Source: an uncultured Alphaproteobacteria bacterium (GTDB lineage: Bacteria; Pseudomonadota; Alphaproteobacteria; Rhizobiales; Aestuariivirgaceae). Taken from it: 64,000 nucleotides of DNA. The translations under genes and the position numbers were made by a program. The stretch's first letter is position 1. Each line of letters opens with the position of its first letter. This document shows positions 20,134 to 28,993 of the stretch, in pieces. Below the pieces are notes generated by a model that worked only from the letters and a program-made list of their open reading frames with translations, did no database searches and was not told the DNA's origin. The stretch spans positions 1 through 64,000 of the forward strand of contig CALMWF010000039.1 in NCBI GenBank assembly GCA_937873445.1, read 5' to 3'.

Positions 20134-20750
20134 GTGGCCGAACACGAATTGGAGGTTGCGAAGGGTTCGTTTCGGAAAACCGAAATGCCGCGCAGCCGCC
20201 GGTAATTGATGCTGATCGGCTTGTTGTCCTTGTCCTTGGTGTTGAGCGTGAAATTGCCCAAGACCTTGTCCATGAAGGGGAAGGCAAAATTGTAATCATA
20301 GGTGGCGATGATCGCCATCGGCTTGGACTTGTCACCACAGGAAAAGGAACTGTTCTTGACGCCGCTGTTATCAGCCTTCAGGCCGATGTCGAGCGAATTT
20401 GGGGTGGAACTCTTGAGCGCGGCGAAGGTGTTGGCGGGCGCCACATAAACCGTGACTTTGGAACAGTCCATGAGAAACCGCGCCACGCCGTTGGCGCAGA
20501 TGGAATTCTTGAAAACGGTGGGGCTAGTCTTGGTGTCCTGGGCGTTGCCGGTGCGGATCGCCCGTGAAGCCTTCTGCACCGCCGCCTGCAGGGTATATTC
20601 GGTAAACAGCATGACCCCGGTTTCAAACATGCAACCGAGAAACAGCAGGAAGGGCCCACCCACGAAGGCGAACTCAACGGCGGAAAATCCGCTTTCCGAT
20701 ACACCAAACCGCCTGGCTGCAGCGCGCAGACCGGCCCTGAACCGTCCCAT
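20130..20750 (-). CDS. TadE-like minor pilin (first of the pair)
   Basis: A 206-residue protein with the prepilin-like segment ESGFSAVEFAFVGGPFLLFL near residues 19-38 and then a periplasmic region. I chose ATG 20750 (MGRFRAGLRAA). The in-frame extension to 20843 would reach into an AT-rich promoter-like region and adds no family sequence. It is coupled to the next TadE-like gene by an ATGA overlap. A perfect 14-base palindrome lies about 77 bases upstream of the start. Confidence 0.85.
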   Translation of the reverse strand: MGRFRAGLRAAARRFGVSESGFSAVEFAFVGGPFLLFLGCMFETGVMLFTEYTLQAAVQKASRAIRTGNAQDTKTSPTVFKNSICANGVARFLMDCSKVTVYVAPANTFAALKSSTPNSLDIGLKADNSGVKNSSFSCGDKSKPMAIIATYDYNFAFPFMDKVLGNFTLNTKDKDNKPISINYRRLRGISVFRNEPFATSNSCSAT

Positions 20751-20826
20751 GTGGGTCTCCGCTGGGCAATAAACCTCTGACGGCTCAGAAATATCAGCCG
20801 GAATTTTATAAAACTCTAACGGCTTT

Positions 20827-20840
20827 GCTAAAATTTTAGC
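20827..20840. promoter_or_regulatory. Perfect 14-bp AT-rich palindrome upstream of the TadE pair
   Basis: GCTAAAATTTTAGC is fully self-complementary. It lies in the 111-base spacer between the stand-alone pilus-domain gene and the TadE pair, a local AT-rich island. It could be an operator for a dimeric regulator or part of a promoter; neither is shown. Confidence 0.4.
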
Positions 20841-20861
20841 CAATCCCGGGCAGCGGCAAAT

Positions 20862-21356
20862 TTACTGCGGGGCGGCACCATCGGCAGGCGGCGGCGGCGC
20901 AACCGTTGTGGGCGTGCTGCGGCCCTGGCCCAGGTTCTGCTTCTGGTTAAAGGTATTGGCGATGGCGCTCATATGGCTCGGGTCGTCGCCAACCCGCACA
21001 ATGGACTGGCAATCCGGCATGCAGCTGCTGCTGTAGCGCTTTCCGGCCTTGTAGACCGACACGGTGGCGTCGTTCTCGCGTTCCTTCACCATCACCTCGA
21101 AATTGGCAATCTGATTGCCTTCGGTGTCGAGAATGATCATGTCAGTTTCGCCATAGGCACGGCCATGCACGAAAATCTGCTGCCCCTGAACGGTCACGTC
21201 GGCGATGAAGGGATCGCCAATGACAATGGCGCCCGGCGGGGTCGAAACGCTGAGAAGCTGAGTCCGGTCGGCACTGAGAACGAGCGGCTCGGCGGCGGCA
21301 GCCGGCAGGGCCGACAGGGCAAACAGGGCAGCAGCCACGCACAGGCGGTATTTCAT
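20862..21356 (-). CDS. Stand-alone pilus-assembly N-terminal-domain protein
   Basis: A 164-residue exported protein. The signal peptide KYRLCVAAALFALSALPAAA ends near residue 22. The body (residues about 23-90, GAIVIGDPFIADVTVQGQ to DMIILDTEGNQI) matches the N-terminal domain found at the start of CpaC-type secretins. A Cys-containing segment and a Pro-rich tail follow. ATG 21356 is chosen over the 21380 start because it places the signal peptide at the N-terminus. It has no secretin domain. It probably assists secretin or pilus assembly in the periplasm. Confidence 0.82.
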   Translation of the reverse strand: MKYRLCVAAALFALSALPAAAAEPLVLSADRTQLLSVSTPPGAIVIGDPFIADVTVQGQQIFVHGRAYGETDMIILDTEGNQIANFEVMVKERENDATVSVYKAGKRYSSSCMPDCQSIVRVGDDPSHMSAIANTFNQKQNLGQGRSTPTTVAPPPPADGAAPQ

Positions 21357-21504
21357 GGGTCCAGATCCTCGCAACCTCATCCCCCGTAACTCTTAAGGGG
21401 GCATGACTCGTCGTGCGACAATGCCACGTAAATGGTGAATCAACTGTTTACGATCTGGTCCGGGGCCGGTCGCCCGCCTCGGCCCGGCCGCCAGCGGCAT
21501 ACGG

Positions 21505-21519
21505 TTAACTCCACCTTTA
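21505..21519 (+). promoter_or_regulatory. CtrA-like site upstream of cpaA
   Basis: TTAA-N7-TTTA, followed by C, 58 bases before the cpaA ATG. The CtrA consensus in Caulobacter and relatives is TTAA-N7-TTAA, so there is one mismatch. A weaker TGAA-N7-TTTAC lies at 21436-21450 in the same divergent spacer. Confidence 0.45.
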
Positions 21520-21576
21520 CGGTCGCCGTGGAAAGGTCTGTCCGGCTCCGCCTTGGGCCGAAGGGACGTTTTGATC

Positions 21577-22077
21577 ATGCTTCAGTCATTGTCGCTTTAC
21601 CTGCTGCCATCACTGCTGATGGTCGCCGCCGCCAGCGATGCGCTTTATCTGCGCATTCCCAATTGGTTGACGATTCTGACGGCGCTCGCCTTTTTCCCCA
21701 TGGCCCTGATGACCGGCATGCCCATGGCAGAGCTCGGCTGGCATGTTGTGGCGGGCCTCATCCTGTTCTTCGTCGGCTTTGCGTTTTTCCAGCTGCGGCT
21801 GTTTGGCGGCGGTGACGCCAAACTCATGGCCGCCGCCGGCCTGTGGTTTGGCACGGCGCAGCTGGTGCCCTTTCTTTTCTATACGGTTCTCGCGGGCGGC
21901 ATTCTGGCGGCGGGCGTTGCCTTTCTGTCCATGGTGGGCCTCCATCTCGAGATGAAAGCCGAAGAATTCAGCAAGAAAATCAGCGGCATAAAGCCCTCCG
22001 TGCCCTACGGCATAGCGCTGGCGGCGGGTGGCATTCTGGCGTTGCGCGACAGTTGGTGGCTGCAGGTCGCTGGTTAA
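21577..22077 (+). CDS. cpaA: Prepilin peptidase CpaA/TadV
   Basis: An inner-membrane aspartic protease of 166 residues that cleaves Flp-type prepilins and TadE/F pseudopilins. The first active-site Asp lies in AAASDALYLRIPNWLT. The second is in the conserved GGGDAKLMAAAGLWFG, near residue 78. About five hydrophobic segments are present. ATG 21577 was chosen over the TTG at 21553. It is first in the plus-strand cpa/tad operon. No flp pilin precedes it, which is unusual for this arrangement. Confidence 0.93.
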   Translation: MLQSLSLYLLPSLLMVAAASDALYLRIPNWLTILTALAFFPMALMTGMPMAELGWHVVAGLILFFVGFAFFQLRLFGGGDAKLMAAAGLWFGTAQLVPFLFYTVLAGGILAAGVAFLSMVGLHLEMKAEEFSKKISGIKPSVPYGIALAAGGILALRDSWWLQVAG

Positions 22078-22102
22078 CGGAAAGCCAACCCCATGCCGGG
22101 CA

Positions 22103-22117
22103 TTAACCTAAATTTGA
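22103..22117 (+). promoter_or_regulatory. CtrA-like site upstream of cpaB
   Basis: TTAA-N7-TTGA, followed by C, in the 95-base gap between cpaA and cpaB, 56 bases before the cpaB ATG. It has the same spacing and flanking C as the sites before cpaA, tadD and the podJL-like gene. It suggests a second promoter inside the operon. Confidence 0.45.
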
Positions 22118-22172
22118 CCATTACAGCCGAATCTTGGCGGAGCGACCATGCCGCCTGGCGTGAAGTGAGGGA

Positions 22173-23015
22173 ATGAATATGAGTAAGATGCGCATCATCA
22201 TCCTGGCTGCGGCAGTGGGGTCGGCGGCCATGGCGGCCATGCTGGCCAATGGCATGATCGGCAAAAAGCCTGAAAAGCAGGTGGTCGAAGTCAACAAGGT
22301 TGAAACCATTCCGGTTCTCGTGGCGGCCAAGGATATCGGGCTGGGCGACAAGCTGGTGGCCGGCACCGTGATCTGGAAGGACTGGCCCAAGGCCAATGTC
22401 ACCGGCTCCATGATCACCCAGGATGCCATGCCGGACGCAATCAGCGCCATGGAAAAGAATCGCGCCCGCTCGGCCTTCGCCAGCGGTGAAACCATCATGG
22501 AACAGAAGCTCCTGAAGGCCGGGGATGCAGGCTTCATGAGCGCCATCGTGCGCAAGGGCATGCGGGCCATTTCGGTCGGCATCTCGGTCACCTCCTCGGC
22601 GGGCGGCTTCATCCTGCCCAATGACAAGGTTGATGTCCTGCTCACCCGCCAGCTTGATGGGCAGAGCCCGTCCGGCGGCAAGAACGTGGTCAGCGAAACC
22701 GTGCTGACCAATGTGCGCGTGCTCGCCATCAATCAGACCTACAAGCAGGATCCCACCGGTGAAAAGGTGGCGCTGGAAGATGGCAAGACCGCCACTCTCG
22801 AACTGACGCCGCAACAGGCTGAGGTCATTTCCACCATCGAATCGGTTGGTGAACTGTCTCTGGCGCTCCGGTCCATCGCCGACAGCGAAGGCAAGACGCC
22901 TGATACCGATCTTCCCGCCCTGAGCGACCGCTTCTCCGGGGGCAAAAACAACAAGAAGGGCACTGATCTCATGATCATGCGCTATGGCGTCCCGTCCTAT
23001 ACGGCGTATCGCTGA
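22173..23015 (+). CDS. cpaB: Pilus assembly protein CpaB/RcpC
   Basis: A 280-residue protein anchored by an N-terminal membrane segment (RIIILAAAVGSAAMAAMLAN). An SAF-type domain follows (IPVLVAAKDIGLGDKLVAGT), and then the RcpC/CpaB domain (GMRAISVGISVTSSAGGFIL). The family is periplasmic and thought to aid the secretin. ATG 22173 is used; ATG 22179 is also possible. The cpaC frame starts 9 bases after the stop. Confidence 0.93.
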   Translation: MNMSKMRIIILAAAVGSAAMAAMLANGMIGKKPEKQVVEVNKVETIPVLVAAKDIGLGDKLVAGTVIWKDWPKANVTGSMITQDAMPDAISAMEKNRARSAFASGETIMEQKLLKAGDAGFMSAIVRKGMRAISVGISVTSSAGGFILPNDKVDVLLTRQLDGQSPSGGKNVVSETVLTNVRVLAINQTYKQDPTGEKVALEDGKTATLELTPQQAEVISTIESVGELSLALRSIADSEGKTPDTDLPALSDRFSGGKNNKKGTDLMIMRYGVPSYTAYR

Positions 23016-23024
23016 GAAAGGCTG

Positions 23025-24449
23025 ATGGCAATGTCGTCCGTTTCATTTAAACCAGCCGGTTACGCCAAGAAGGCCAATCGCTTTGCTGTTCTCGCCGCCC
23101 TGTCGGTAGCGGCCATAACGGGCCTGTGGCTGGCGGGTGTGCCCTCGGGCCATGCCTCCGACCTTGATGTCTCGGTGGCCGATCAGGCGTCGGGCGCCCA
23201 CTTCCTGCGCATCGGGCTGAACAAGTCGGTGGTCATTCGCCTGCCGGCCGAGGCCAAGGACGTTCTGGTTGGCAATCCTGACATCGTTGATGCCGTGGTG
23301 CGCACCAAGAACACGGCCTATCTGTTTGCCCGCGCCATCGGCCAGACCAACATCTTCTTCTTCGATGGCAGCGGCTAGCAGATCCTCAATCTCGATCTTG
23401 AGGTTGCCCAGGATACCACTGCCATCCAGAAACTGATCAAGCGCACCCTGCCGGGTTCGCGCATCACGGTTGACACCGTCGGCAACAGCGTTGTGCTCGG
23501 TGGTGTGGCGGCCAATGCGGCCGAAGCCAAGACCGCTGAAGATCTGGCCAAGAAGTTTGGTGGCGACGTTCTGAACACCATCAAGCTTGCCGGTGATGAC
23601 CAGGTCATTCTCAAGGTGCGCATTGCCGAAGTGCAGCGTGATGTCATGAAGCAACTGGGCGTGGACCTGTCGAAGACAGCGCTCACCCTGGGCAAATTCG
23701 CCTTTGGCATCAACGGCATGTATCCCTTCACCAACGGCTACAGCGGCGCCGTCCTGTCGTCCAGCTATGACGGCAAGAAATTTGATATCAACGCCGCTGT
23801 CGCCGCTCTGGAAGGCAACGGCCTGATGCGCACTCTGGCCGAACCCACCCTGACCGCCATTTCCGGCCAGGGCGCCCAGTTCCATGCCGGTGGCGAATAC
23901 CCCTACACGGTCTGCGATGCCTCCGCCGCCGTGCGTCAGTGCACCGTAGAATTCAAGAAATACGGTGTCCAGCTTGACTTTACCCCGGTGGTGCTCAACG
24001 AGGGCCGGATCAATATGAAGATCCACACCGAGGTATCGGAACTGGCGTCCATTTCCGGCGCCGGTGTGCCGGTGATCAATACCCGCAACGCCGAAACCAC
24101 GCTGGAAATGCCCTCCGGCGGCTCCATGATGCTGGCTGGCCTGATCAAGGACAGCGTCCGCCAGAATCTCAACGGCGCGCCGGGGTTGAAGCAGTTGCCG
24201 GTTCTCGGCGCCCTGTTCCGCAGCCGTGACTACGTTCAGAACGAAACCGAACTGGTGGTTCTGGTGACACCCTACATTGTGGGTCCGACCAGCGAGAAGC
24301 AGATGACACTGCCGACCGACCGGCTCAACCCCGCCACCGAAAAGGACCAGCTTCTGTTCGGCCGTCTGAACAAGATTTATGGCGCCCCCGGCAGTCAGGC
24401 GGATCCCTCCGCCGCCTATACCGGCAGCGTCGGTCACATCATCGAGTGA
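23025..24449 (+). pseudogene. cpaC: Secretin cpaC interrupted by an in-frame TAG
   Basis: The outer-membrane secretin of the Tad pilus, present as one frame of 475 codons including the final stop, but broken at codon 118 by TAG (23376-23378). The first part (117 residues) has a signal peptide-like start, then the pilus N-terminal domain ending IFFFDGSG. The frame resumes at once (QILNLDLEVAQDT) and carries the whole secretin domain to 24449, including VPVINTRNAETTLEMPSGG. A single change from AAG, CAG or GAG would explain it. TAG is an ordinary stop elsewhere here (cpaF, tadC, the 640-2313 gene). It could be a recent null mutation, a sequencing error or readthrough. An internal GTG at 23493 would give a secretin without export signal. 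Confidence 0.85.
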
Positions 24450-24469
24450 TGAGCGTCGTGGAGACAGAC

Positions 24470-25141
24470 ATGTTGAACCCTTTGAAATCCTCTCTCCTCC
24501 GCGGCCTCGCCCTGCCAGCCATTCTGGCTGGCTTTCTGGGCGGCTGCGCCCTGACCACGCCCGACCCGCTGGAAAACGCCTATGTGCCCTTCTCCGGGTC
24601 CGAGAAATTTCCCATTGAGATGGCCAGCGGCCCGGTGACGCTCGCCGTTCCGGCCAGCCGGGGCGGTCTTCAGCCGGCCCAGGTGAATACCGTGGCAGGC
24701 TTTGCCCGCCAGGCCTTGGGCAATGCCACGTCCACCATCACGGTGCGGCGTCCCTCCTCCGGCGGCCAGGCCACGGCCCGCAGCATTGTTGACGTGATGA
24801 CCGCCCAGGGCATTTCCCGCAGCCGCATTAAGCTGGCCACCTATCCCGGCCCGGCTTCGGCACCGGTGGAAGTCTCCTATGTCCGCACCTATGCCAGGAC
24901 CGCCCCGTGCGGCGACTGGTCGCGCGATCTGAACAGCACCTGGAATAACGAGACGGCGCCCAACCACGGCTGCGCGCTCCACTCCAATATTGCCGCCATG
25001 ATCGTCAATCCTGAAAATGTTGTGACGCCAGCACCCGTGAGCACGGCACCGGCCGCCTCGCGCATGTCCGGCATCCAGCGCGTGATGGACGTGACGAGCA
25101 TGGTTTCCACCTCCGCGCCGTCGGCCGGCGGCACGCCCTGA
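24470..25141 (+). CDS. cpaD: Pilus assembly lipoprotein CpaD
   Basis: A 223-residue outer-membrane lipoprotein of the Tad system. The signal peptide ends in the lipobox LGGC (near residue 24). A CpaD-type domain follows, with RPSSGGQATARSIVDVMTAQ and, further on, CGDWSRDLNSTWNNE and NHGCALHSNIAAMIVNPENV, the conserved CpaD core. ATG 24470 has GGAG seven bases upstream and places the signal peptide correctly. The alternative at 24446 overlaps the cpaC stop. Confidence 0.92.
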   Translation: MLNPLKSSLLRGLALPAILAGFLGGCALTTPDPLENAYVPFSGSEKFPIEMASGPVTLAVPASRGGLQPAQVNTVAGFARQALGNATSTITVRRPSSGGQATARSIVDVMTAQGISRSRIKLATYPGPASAPVEVSYVRTYARTAPCGDWSRDLNSTWNNETAPNHGCALHSNIAAMIVNPENVVTPAPVSTAPAASRMSGIQRVMDVTSMVSTSAPSAGGTP

Positions 25142-25164
25142 TTTTGTCCACAGGATCGCCTGAA

Positions 25165-26430
25165 ATGACCGCTTCAGCTCATAGTTTCTCCGCCCACGGT
25201 TCTGACCAGCACCCGGTGGTCATGGTGCCGCATGTGAACATTCACAACTTCTGCGACAATCAGCAGACCGGTGAAGTCTTGCAGCAGGCGGCGATGGACC
25301 GGCGCATGGGCCATGCCCATGTTTCCATCCAGCTCGGCGGTCTTGCGGCGGCCATCCAGGTCTACCAGCATCAGCCCACCCCCAATGTGCTGGTGGTGGA
25401 AACCCACGCCGGGCGCGAACAGCTTCTGGCCGAACTGGGCAAGCTGGCCGAAGTCTGCCAGCCCACCACCAAGGTCATCATCATCGGCCACGTCAATGAC
25501 GTGATTCTCTATCGCGAACTGATGCGCCAGGGCATCAGCGAATACATTGTGGCGCCGGTCAGCGCCCTGCATTACATCGAGTCCATTGCCAGCCTTTACA
25601 AGGATCCCAAGAGCGACCCCCTCGGCCGCATCTTTGCCTTTGTCGGCTCCAAGGGCGGTGTGGGGTCATCCACCATCGCCCACAACATCGCCTATCGGCT
25701 GTCCGGCAAGCACAGTGTCGAAACCGTCATCACCGACCTCGACCTTGCCTTCGGCACCGCCGGGCTCAATTTCAATCAGGATGCCAACGGTGGCATGATT
25801 GAAGCCCTTGGTTCGCCCGACCGCGTTGACTCCACCCTCATTGACCGGCTGCTGACCAAGCTGGGCGGCAAGCTGAGCCTGCTCGGCGGCCCCTGTCAGG
25901 TGGACCGTGAATTTGCCATTGAAGCCCACTCCATGGAAATCGTCCTCAATGCCCTGCGCCGCAGTGTGCCGTGCATCGTGGTTGACGTGCCCAATGTCTG
26001 GGCACCCTGGGTGCGCTACACCCTGATCAATGCCGATGAGGTCATCATCACCGCGACCCCGGAACTGGCCAGCCTGCGCAATACCAAGAACATTGTCGAT
26101 CTTCTGAAACAGGCCCGGCCCAACGATCACCTGCCGCGCATCATTCTCAACCAGGTGGGCGTGCCCAAGCGGCCGGAAGTCTCGGCAGCCGATTTTGCCA
26201 AGGCCGTGGGCATCACGCCAGAGCTTGTCATTCCCTATGACCCCATGGTGTTCGGCACGGCCCAGAGCAACGGCCAGATGCTGTTTGAGGTTGGTCCCAA
26301 GTCCAAGTCCGCCGAACAGCTTGATGTTCTGGCCGACATTCTCTCCGGCAACAACAAGACCGCTCCCAAGAGCGGAAAATTCAATCTCAATGAAATCTTT
26401 CAGAAGCTGCCCAGCCTGAGGAAGAAATAA
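25165..26430 (+). CDS. cpaE: Pilus assembly ATPase-like protein CpaE/TadZ
   Basis: A 421-residue cytoplasmic localisation factor for the Tad machine. A degenerate receiver-like domain (about residues 15-135, with VIIIGHVNDVILYRELMRQG) precedes a MinD/ParA-type domain. The P-loop there is a variant, SKGGVGSSTIAHNIA. DLDLAFGTAGLNF and VVDVPNVWAPW form the following switch-like motifs. ATG 25165 is preferred to the TTG at 25144. cpaF starts 3 bases downstream. Confidence 0.93.
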   Translation: MTASAHSFSAHGSDQHPVVMVPHVNIHNFCDNQQTGEVLQQAAMDRRMGHAHVSIQLGGLAAAIQVYQHQPTPNVLVVETHAGREQLLAELGKLAEVCQPTTKVIIIGHVNDVILYRELMRQGISEYIVAPVSALHYIESIASLYKDPKSDPLGRIFAFVGSKGGVGSSTIAHNIAYRLSGKHSVETVITDLDLAFGTAGLNFNQDANGGMIEALGSPDRVDSTLIDRLLTKLGGKLSLLGGPCQVDREFAIEAHSMEIVLNALRRSVPCIVVDVPNVWAPWVRYTLINADEVIITATPELASLRNTKNIVDLLKQARPNDHLPRIILNQVGVPKRPEVSAADFAKAVGITPELVIPYDPMVFGTAQSNGQMLFEVGPKSKSAEQLDVLADILSGNNKTAPKSGKFNLNEIFQKLPSLRKK

Positions 26431-26433
26431 GCG

Positions 26434-27960
26434 ATGTTCGGCAAGAGAAGCGATAGTGGCGTTTCTGCCCCGGTGCCTCAGGCTCCGGTCCCGGCTGCGC
26501 CTGCGGTCCCGGCCTCGGGCCTGGCCCCCCCCGCTGCCCCCGGTTTCATTCCCGACCTGCCCATGCCGCAGCAGGGCCAGGCGCCGGGTCAGTTCCCCGG
26601 CAGCCCGCAGCCGCCGCGCCCCGCGCCCCAGCCTGCTGCGCCGCGCGCGCCCGCCATGATGCGGCATCGCTCTGAAAACTACTATGACATCAAGGGCACC
26701 ATCTTCAACGCCCTGATCGACGCCATCGACCTCACCCAGCTGGGGCAGCTCGACCGCGATGCCGCCCGCGACGAAATCCGCGACATCGTCAATGAGATCA
26801 TCACCCTCAAGGATGTGGTGATGTCCATTGCCGAGCAGGAAGAACTGCTTGAGGACATCTGCAACGACGTGCTTGGCTATGGCCCGCTCGAGCCGCTGCT
26901 CGCCCGCGATGACATCGCCGACATCATGGTCAACGGCGCCGCCACCACCTTCATCGAAGTCGGCGGCAAGATGGAGAAAACCGGTGTGCGCTTCCGCGAC
27001 AACACCCAGCTTCTCAACATCTGCCAGCGCATCGTGAGCCAGGTGGGCCGCCGCGTCGACGAGGCAAGCCCCATCTGCGACGCCCGCCTGCCGGACGGTT
27101 CCCGTGTCAACGTCATCGTTGGCCCCCTGGCCATTGACGGCCCCGCCCTCACCATTCGTAAATTCAAGCGCGACCGCCTGAAACTCTCCGACCTGGTGAA
27201 GTTCAAGTCGATCACGCCGGAAGGTGCCACCATCCTCGAGATCATTGGCCGGGTGCGCTGTAACGTCCTGATCTCCGGCGGTACCGGTTCCGGTAAGACC
27301 ACGCTGCTCAACTGTCTCACCGGTCACATCGATCACGACGAACGCATCATCACCTGCGAAGATGCCGCCGAACTGCAATTGCAGCAGCCCCATGTGGTGC
27401 GCCTTGAAACCCGCCCGCCCAACCTTGAGGGCGAGGGCGCCATTTCCATGCGCGATCTGGTCAAGAACTGTCTGCGCATGCGTCCCGAGCGGATCATCGT
27501 CGGCGAAGTCCGCGGCCCGGAGGCCTTCGACCTCCTCCAGGCCATGAACACCGGTCACGACGGTTCCATGGGCACCCTCCACGCCAACAGCCCGCGTGAA
27601 GCCCTGTCGCGTCTCGAATCCATGATCACCATGGGCGGCTTCTCGCTGCCGTCCAAGACCATCAAGGAAATGATCACCGGTTCCATTGACGTGATCGTCC
27701 AGGCGGCGCGCCTGCGTGACGGTTCGCGCCGCATCACCCACATCACCGAAGTGATCGGCATGGAAGGTGATGTCATCATCACCCAGGATCTCTTCGTCTA
27801 TGAAATCACCGGTGAAGACGCGGCCGGCAAGATCATTGGCCGTCACCGCTCCACCGGCATTGCCCGGCCGCATTTCTGGGACCGTGCCCGCTATTACAAT
27901 GAAGAGCGCCGTCTCGCCGAGGCCCTTGAAAAGGCCGAAATGCGCAACGACCAGGATTAG
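26434..27960 (+). CDS. cpaF: Pilus assembly/secretion ATPase CpaF/TadA
   Basis: A hexameric type II/IV secretion ATPase that powers Tad pilus assembly, 508 residues. A Pro/Ala-rich N-terminus of about 75 residues precedes the N-domain ([20 protein letters not shown]). Walker A is [13 protein letters not shown] (about residue 280). The Asp box and Walker B region are [10 protein letters not shown] and [19 protein letters not shown], followed by [19 protein letters not shown]. It ends in TAG, which shows that this stop codon is used normally. Confidence 0.96.
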   Translation: MFGKRSDSGVSAPVPQAPVPAAPAVPASGLAPPAAPGFIPDLPMPQQGQAPGQFPGSPQPPRPAPQPAAPRAPAMMRHRSENYYDIKGTIFNALIDAIDLTQLGQLDRDAARDEIRDIVNEIITLKDVVMSIAEQEELLEDICNDVLGYGPLEPLLARDDIADIMVNGAATTFIEVGGKMEKTGVRFRDNTQLLNICQRIVSQVGRRVDEASPICDARLPDGSRVNVIVGPLAIDGPALTIRKFKRDRLKLSDLVKFKSITPEGATILEIIGRVRCNVLISGGTGSGKTTLLNCLTGHIDHDERIITCEDAAELQLQQPHVVRLETRPPNLEGEGAISMRDLVKNCLRMRPERIIVGEVRGPEAFDLLQAMNTGHDGSMGTLHANSPREALSRLESMITMGGFSLPSKTIKEMITGSIDVIVQAARLRDGSRRITHITEVIGMEGDVIITQDLFVYEITGEDAAGKIIGRHRSTGIARPHFWDRARYYNEERRLAEALEKAEMRNDQD

Positions 27961-27985
27961 TCTGCAGGGTTTGGAGTGAGGGCAC

Positions 27986-28981
27986 ATGAATTTCGGCGGC
28001 GATCTGCAAAATACAGCCTTCGTCGTGATGGTCGCCATCGCGGTGGGCGGTGTCGCGCTGGCGCTGCTCTATCCGCTCTTTGCCAACGAAGCCAAGAATG
28101 AGCGCATCAAGGCGGTTGCCAACAGCCGCAATGCCAGTTCCAACCTGCGCAACCGGGTGGAAAACGAAAGCAAGGAACGCCGCAAGCAGGTTCAGGAATC
28201 CCTGAAACAGATCGAAGAGCGCGAGCGCAAGCGCAAGAAGATCACGTTGCGCACCCTCATTGCCCAGTCGGGTCTCGACATTTCGGTGCGCCAGTTCTGG
28301 ATATTTTCCGCGGCCCTGGGTGCCGGCATGGCCATTGTCCCGGCGGTGTTCGGCCTGCCTCTGCTCATTTCCGCAGGCCTTGCCTTTGTCTTCACCTTCG
28401 GCTTTCCCCGCTGGTTTCTGGGCTTCCTGCGCCGCCGCCGGCAGGACATCTTCCTGCGCGATTTCGCCGACGCCATCGACGTGATGGTGCGTGGTCTCAA
28501 GGCCGGCCTGCCGGTGTCAGACGCCATGAAGGTGATTGCCAACGAAACCGGTCCGCCCGTCGGGCCTGAATTCACTGAAGTGGTGGAAGGTCAGCGCGTC
28601 GGCATTTCCATCGATCAGGGCATTGAACGCATGGTCGAGCGCATGCCCCTGGCCGAGGTCAACTTTCTTGCCATCGTCATGGCCATCCAGTCCAAGACCG
28701 GCGGCAACCTGTCAGAAGCGCTGGGCAATCTGTCCAAGGTTTTGCGCGACCGCAAGAAAATGAAGGCCAAGATCAAGTCGGTCAGCCAGGAAGCAAAATC
28801 CTCTGCCGCCATCATCGGTGCCCTGCCGTTCTTCATCATGGGCATGATGACCTTCCTGAATCCGACCTATCTGGCACCCATGTTCAACACCTCCATCGGC
28901 CACATGCTGATGATCGGCAGCGGTGTGTGGATGCTGATGGGCGTTCTGGTCATGCGTAAAATGATCAATTTCGATTTCTGA
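27986..28981 (+). CDS. tadB: Inner-membrane platform protein TadB
   Basis: A 331-residue GspF-domain protein, one of the paired inner-membrane platform proteins of the Tad system. An N-terminal membrane helix and a charged cytoplasmic stretch (RKQVQESLKQIEERERKRKK) come first. Two more hydrophobic segments, the GspF domain (DFADAIDVMVRGLKAGLPVS) and C-terminal helices follow. tadC starts 12 bases downstream. Confidence 0.94.
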   Translation: MNFGGDLQNTAFVVMVAIAVGGVALALLYPLFANEAKNERIKAVANSRNASSNLRNRVENESKERRKQVQESLKQIEERERKRKKITLRTLIAQSGLDISVRQFWIFSAALGAGMAIVPAVFGLPLLISAGLAFVFTFGFPRWFLGFLRRRRQDIFLRDFADAIDVMVRGLKAGLPVSDAMKVIANETGPPVGPEFTEVVEGQRVGISIDQGIERMVERMPLAEVNFLAIVMAIQSKTGGNLSEALGNLSKVLRDRKKMKAKIKSVSQEAKSSAAIIGALPFFIMGMMTFLNPTYLAPMFNTSIGHMLMIGSGVWMLMGVLVMRKMINFDF

Positions 28982-28993
28982 CCGGGAAATATC

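Noticed and set aside
21432-21815. Possible small pilin starting in the cpaA upstream region
   Set aside because: The frame lacks a leader, the Glu-Tyr pilin motif and a hydrophobic helix, and runs through cpaA in another frame.
23376-23378. Pyrrolysine or other recoding at the cpaC TAG
   Set aside because: No pyl genes or recognisable downstream element is in view, and TAG serves as a normal stop in neighbouring genes.
23043-24437. 464-codon uninterrupted minus-strand frame opposite cpaC
   Set aside because: Although it is unbroken where cpaC has its TAG, the product has no family features and the plus strand gives a clear secretin.
25666-28038. 790-codon minus-strand frame across cpaE and cpaF
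   Set aside because: It is antisense to two well-supported genes; its His/Asp/Gly-rich sequence shows no domain.
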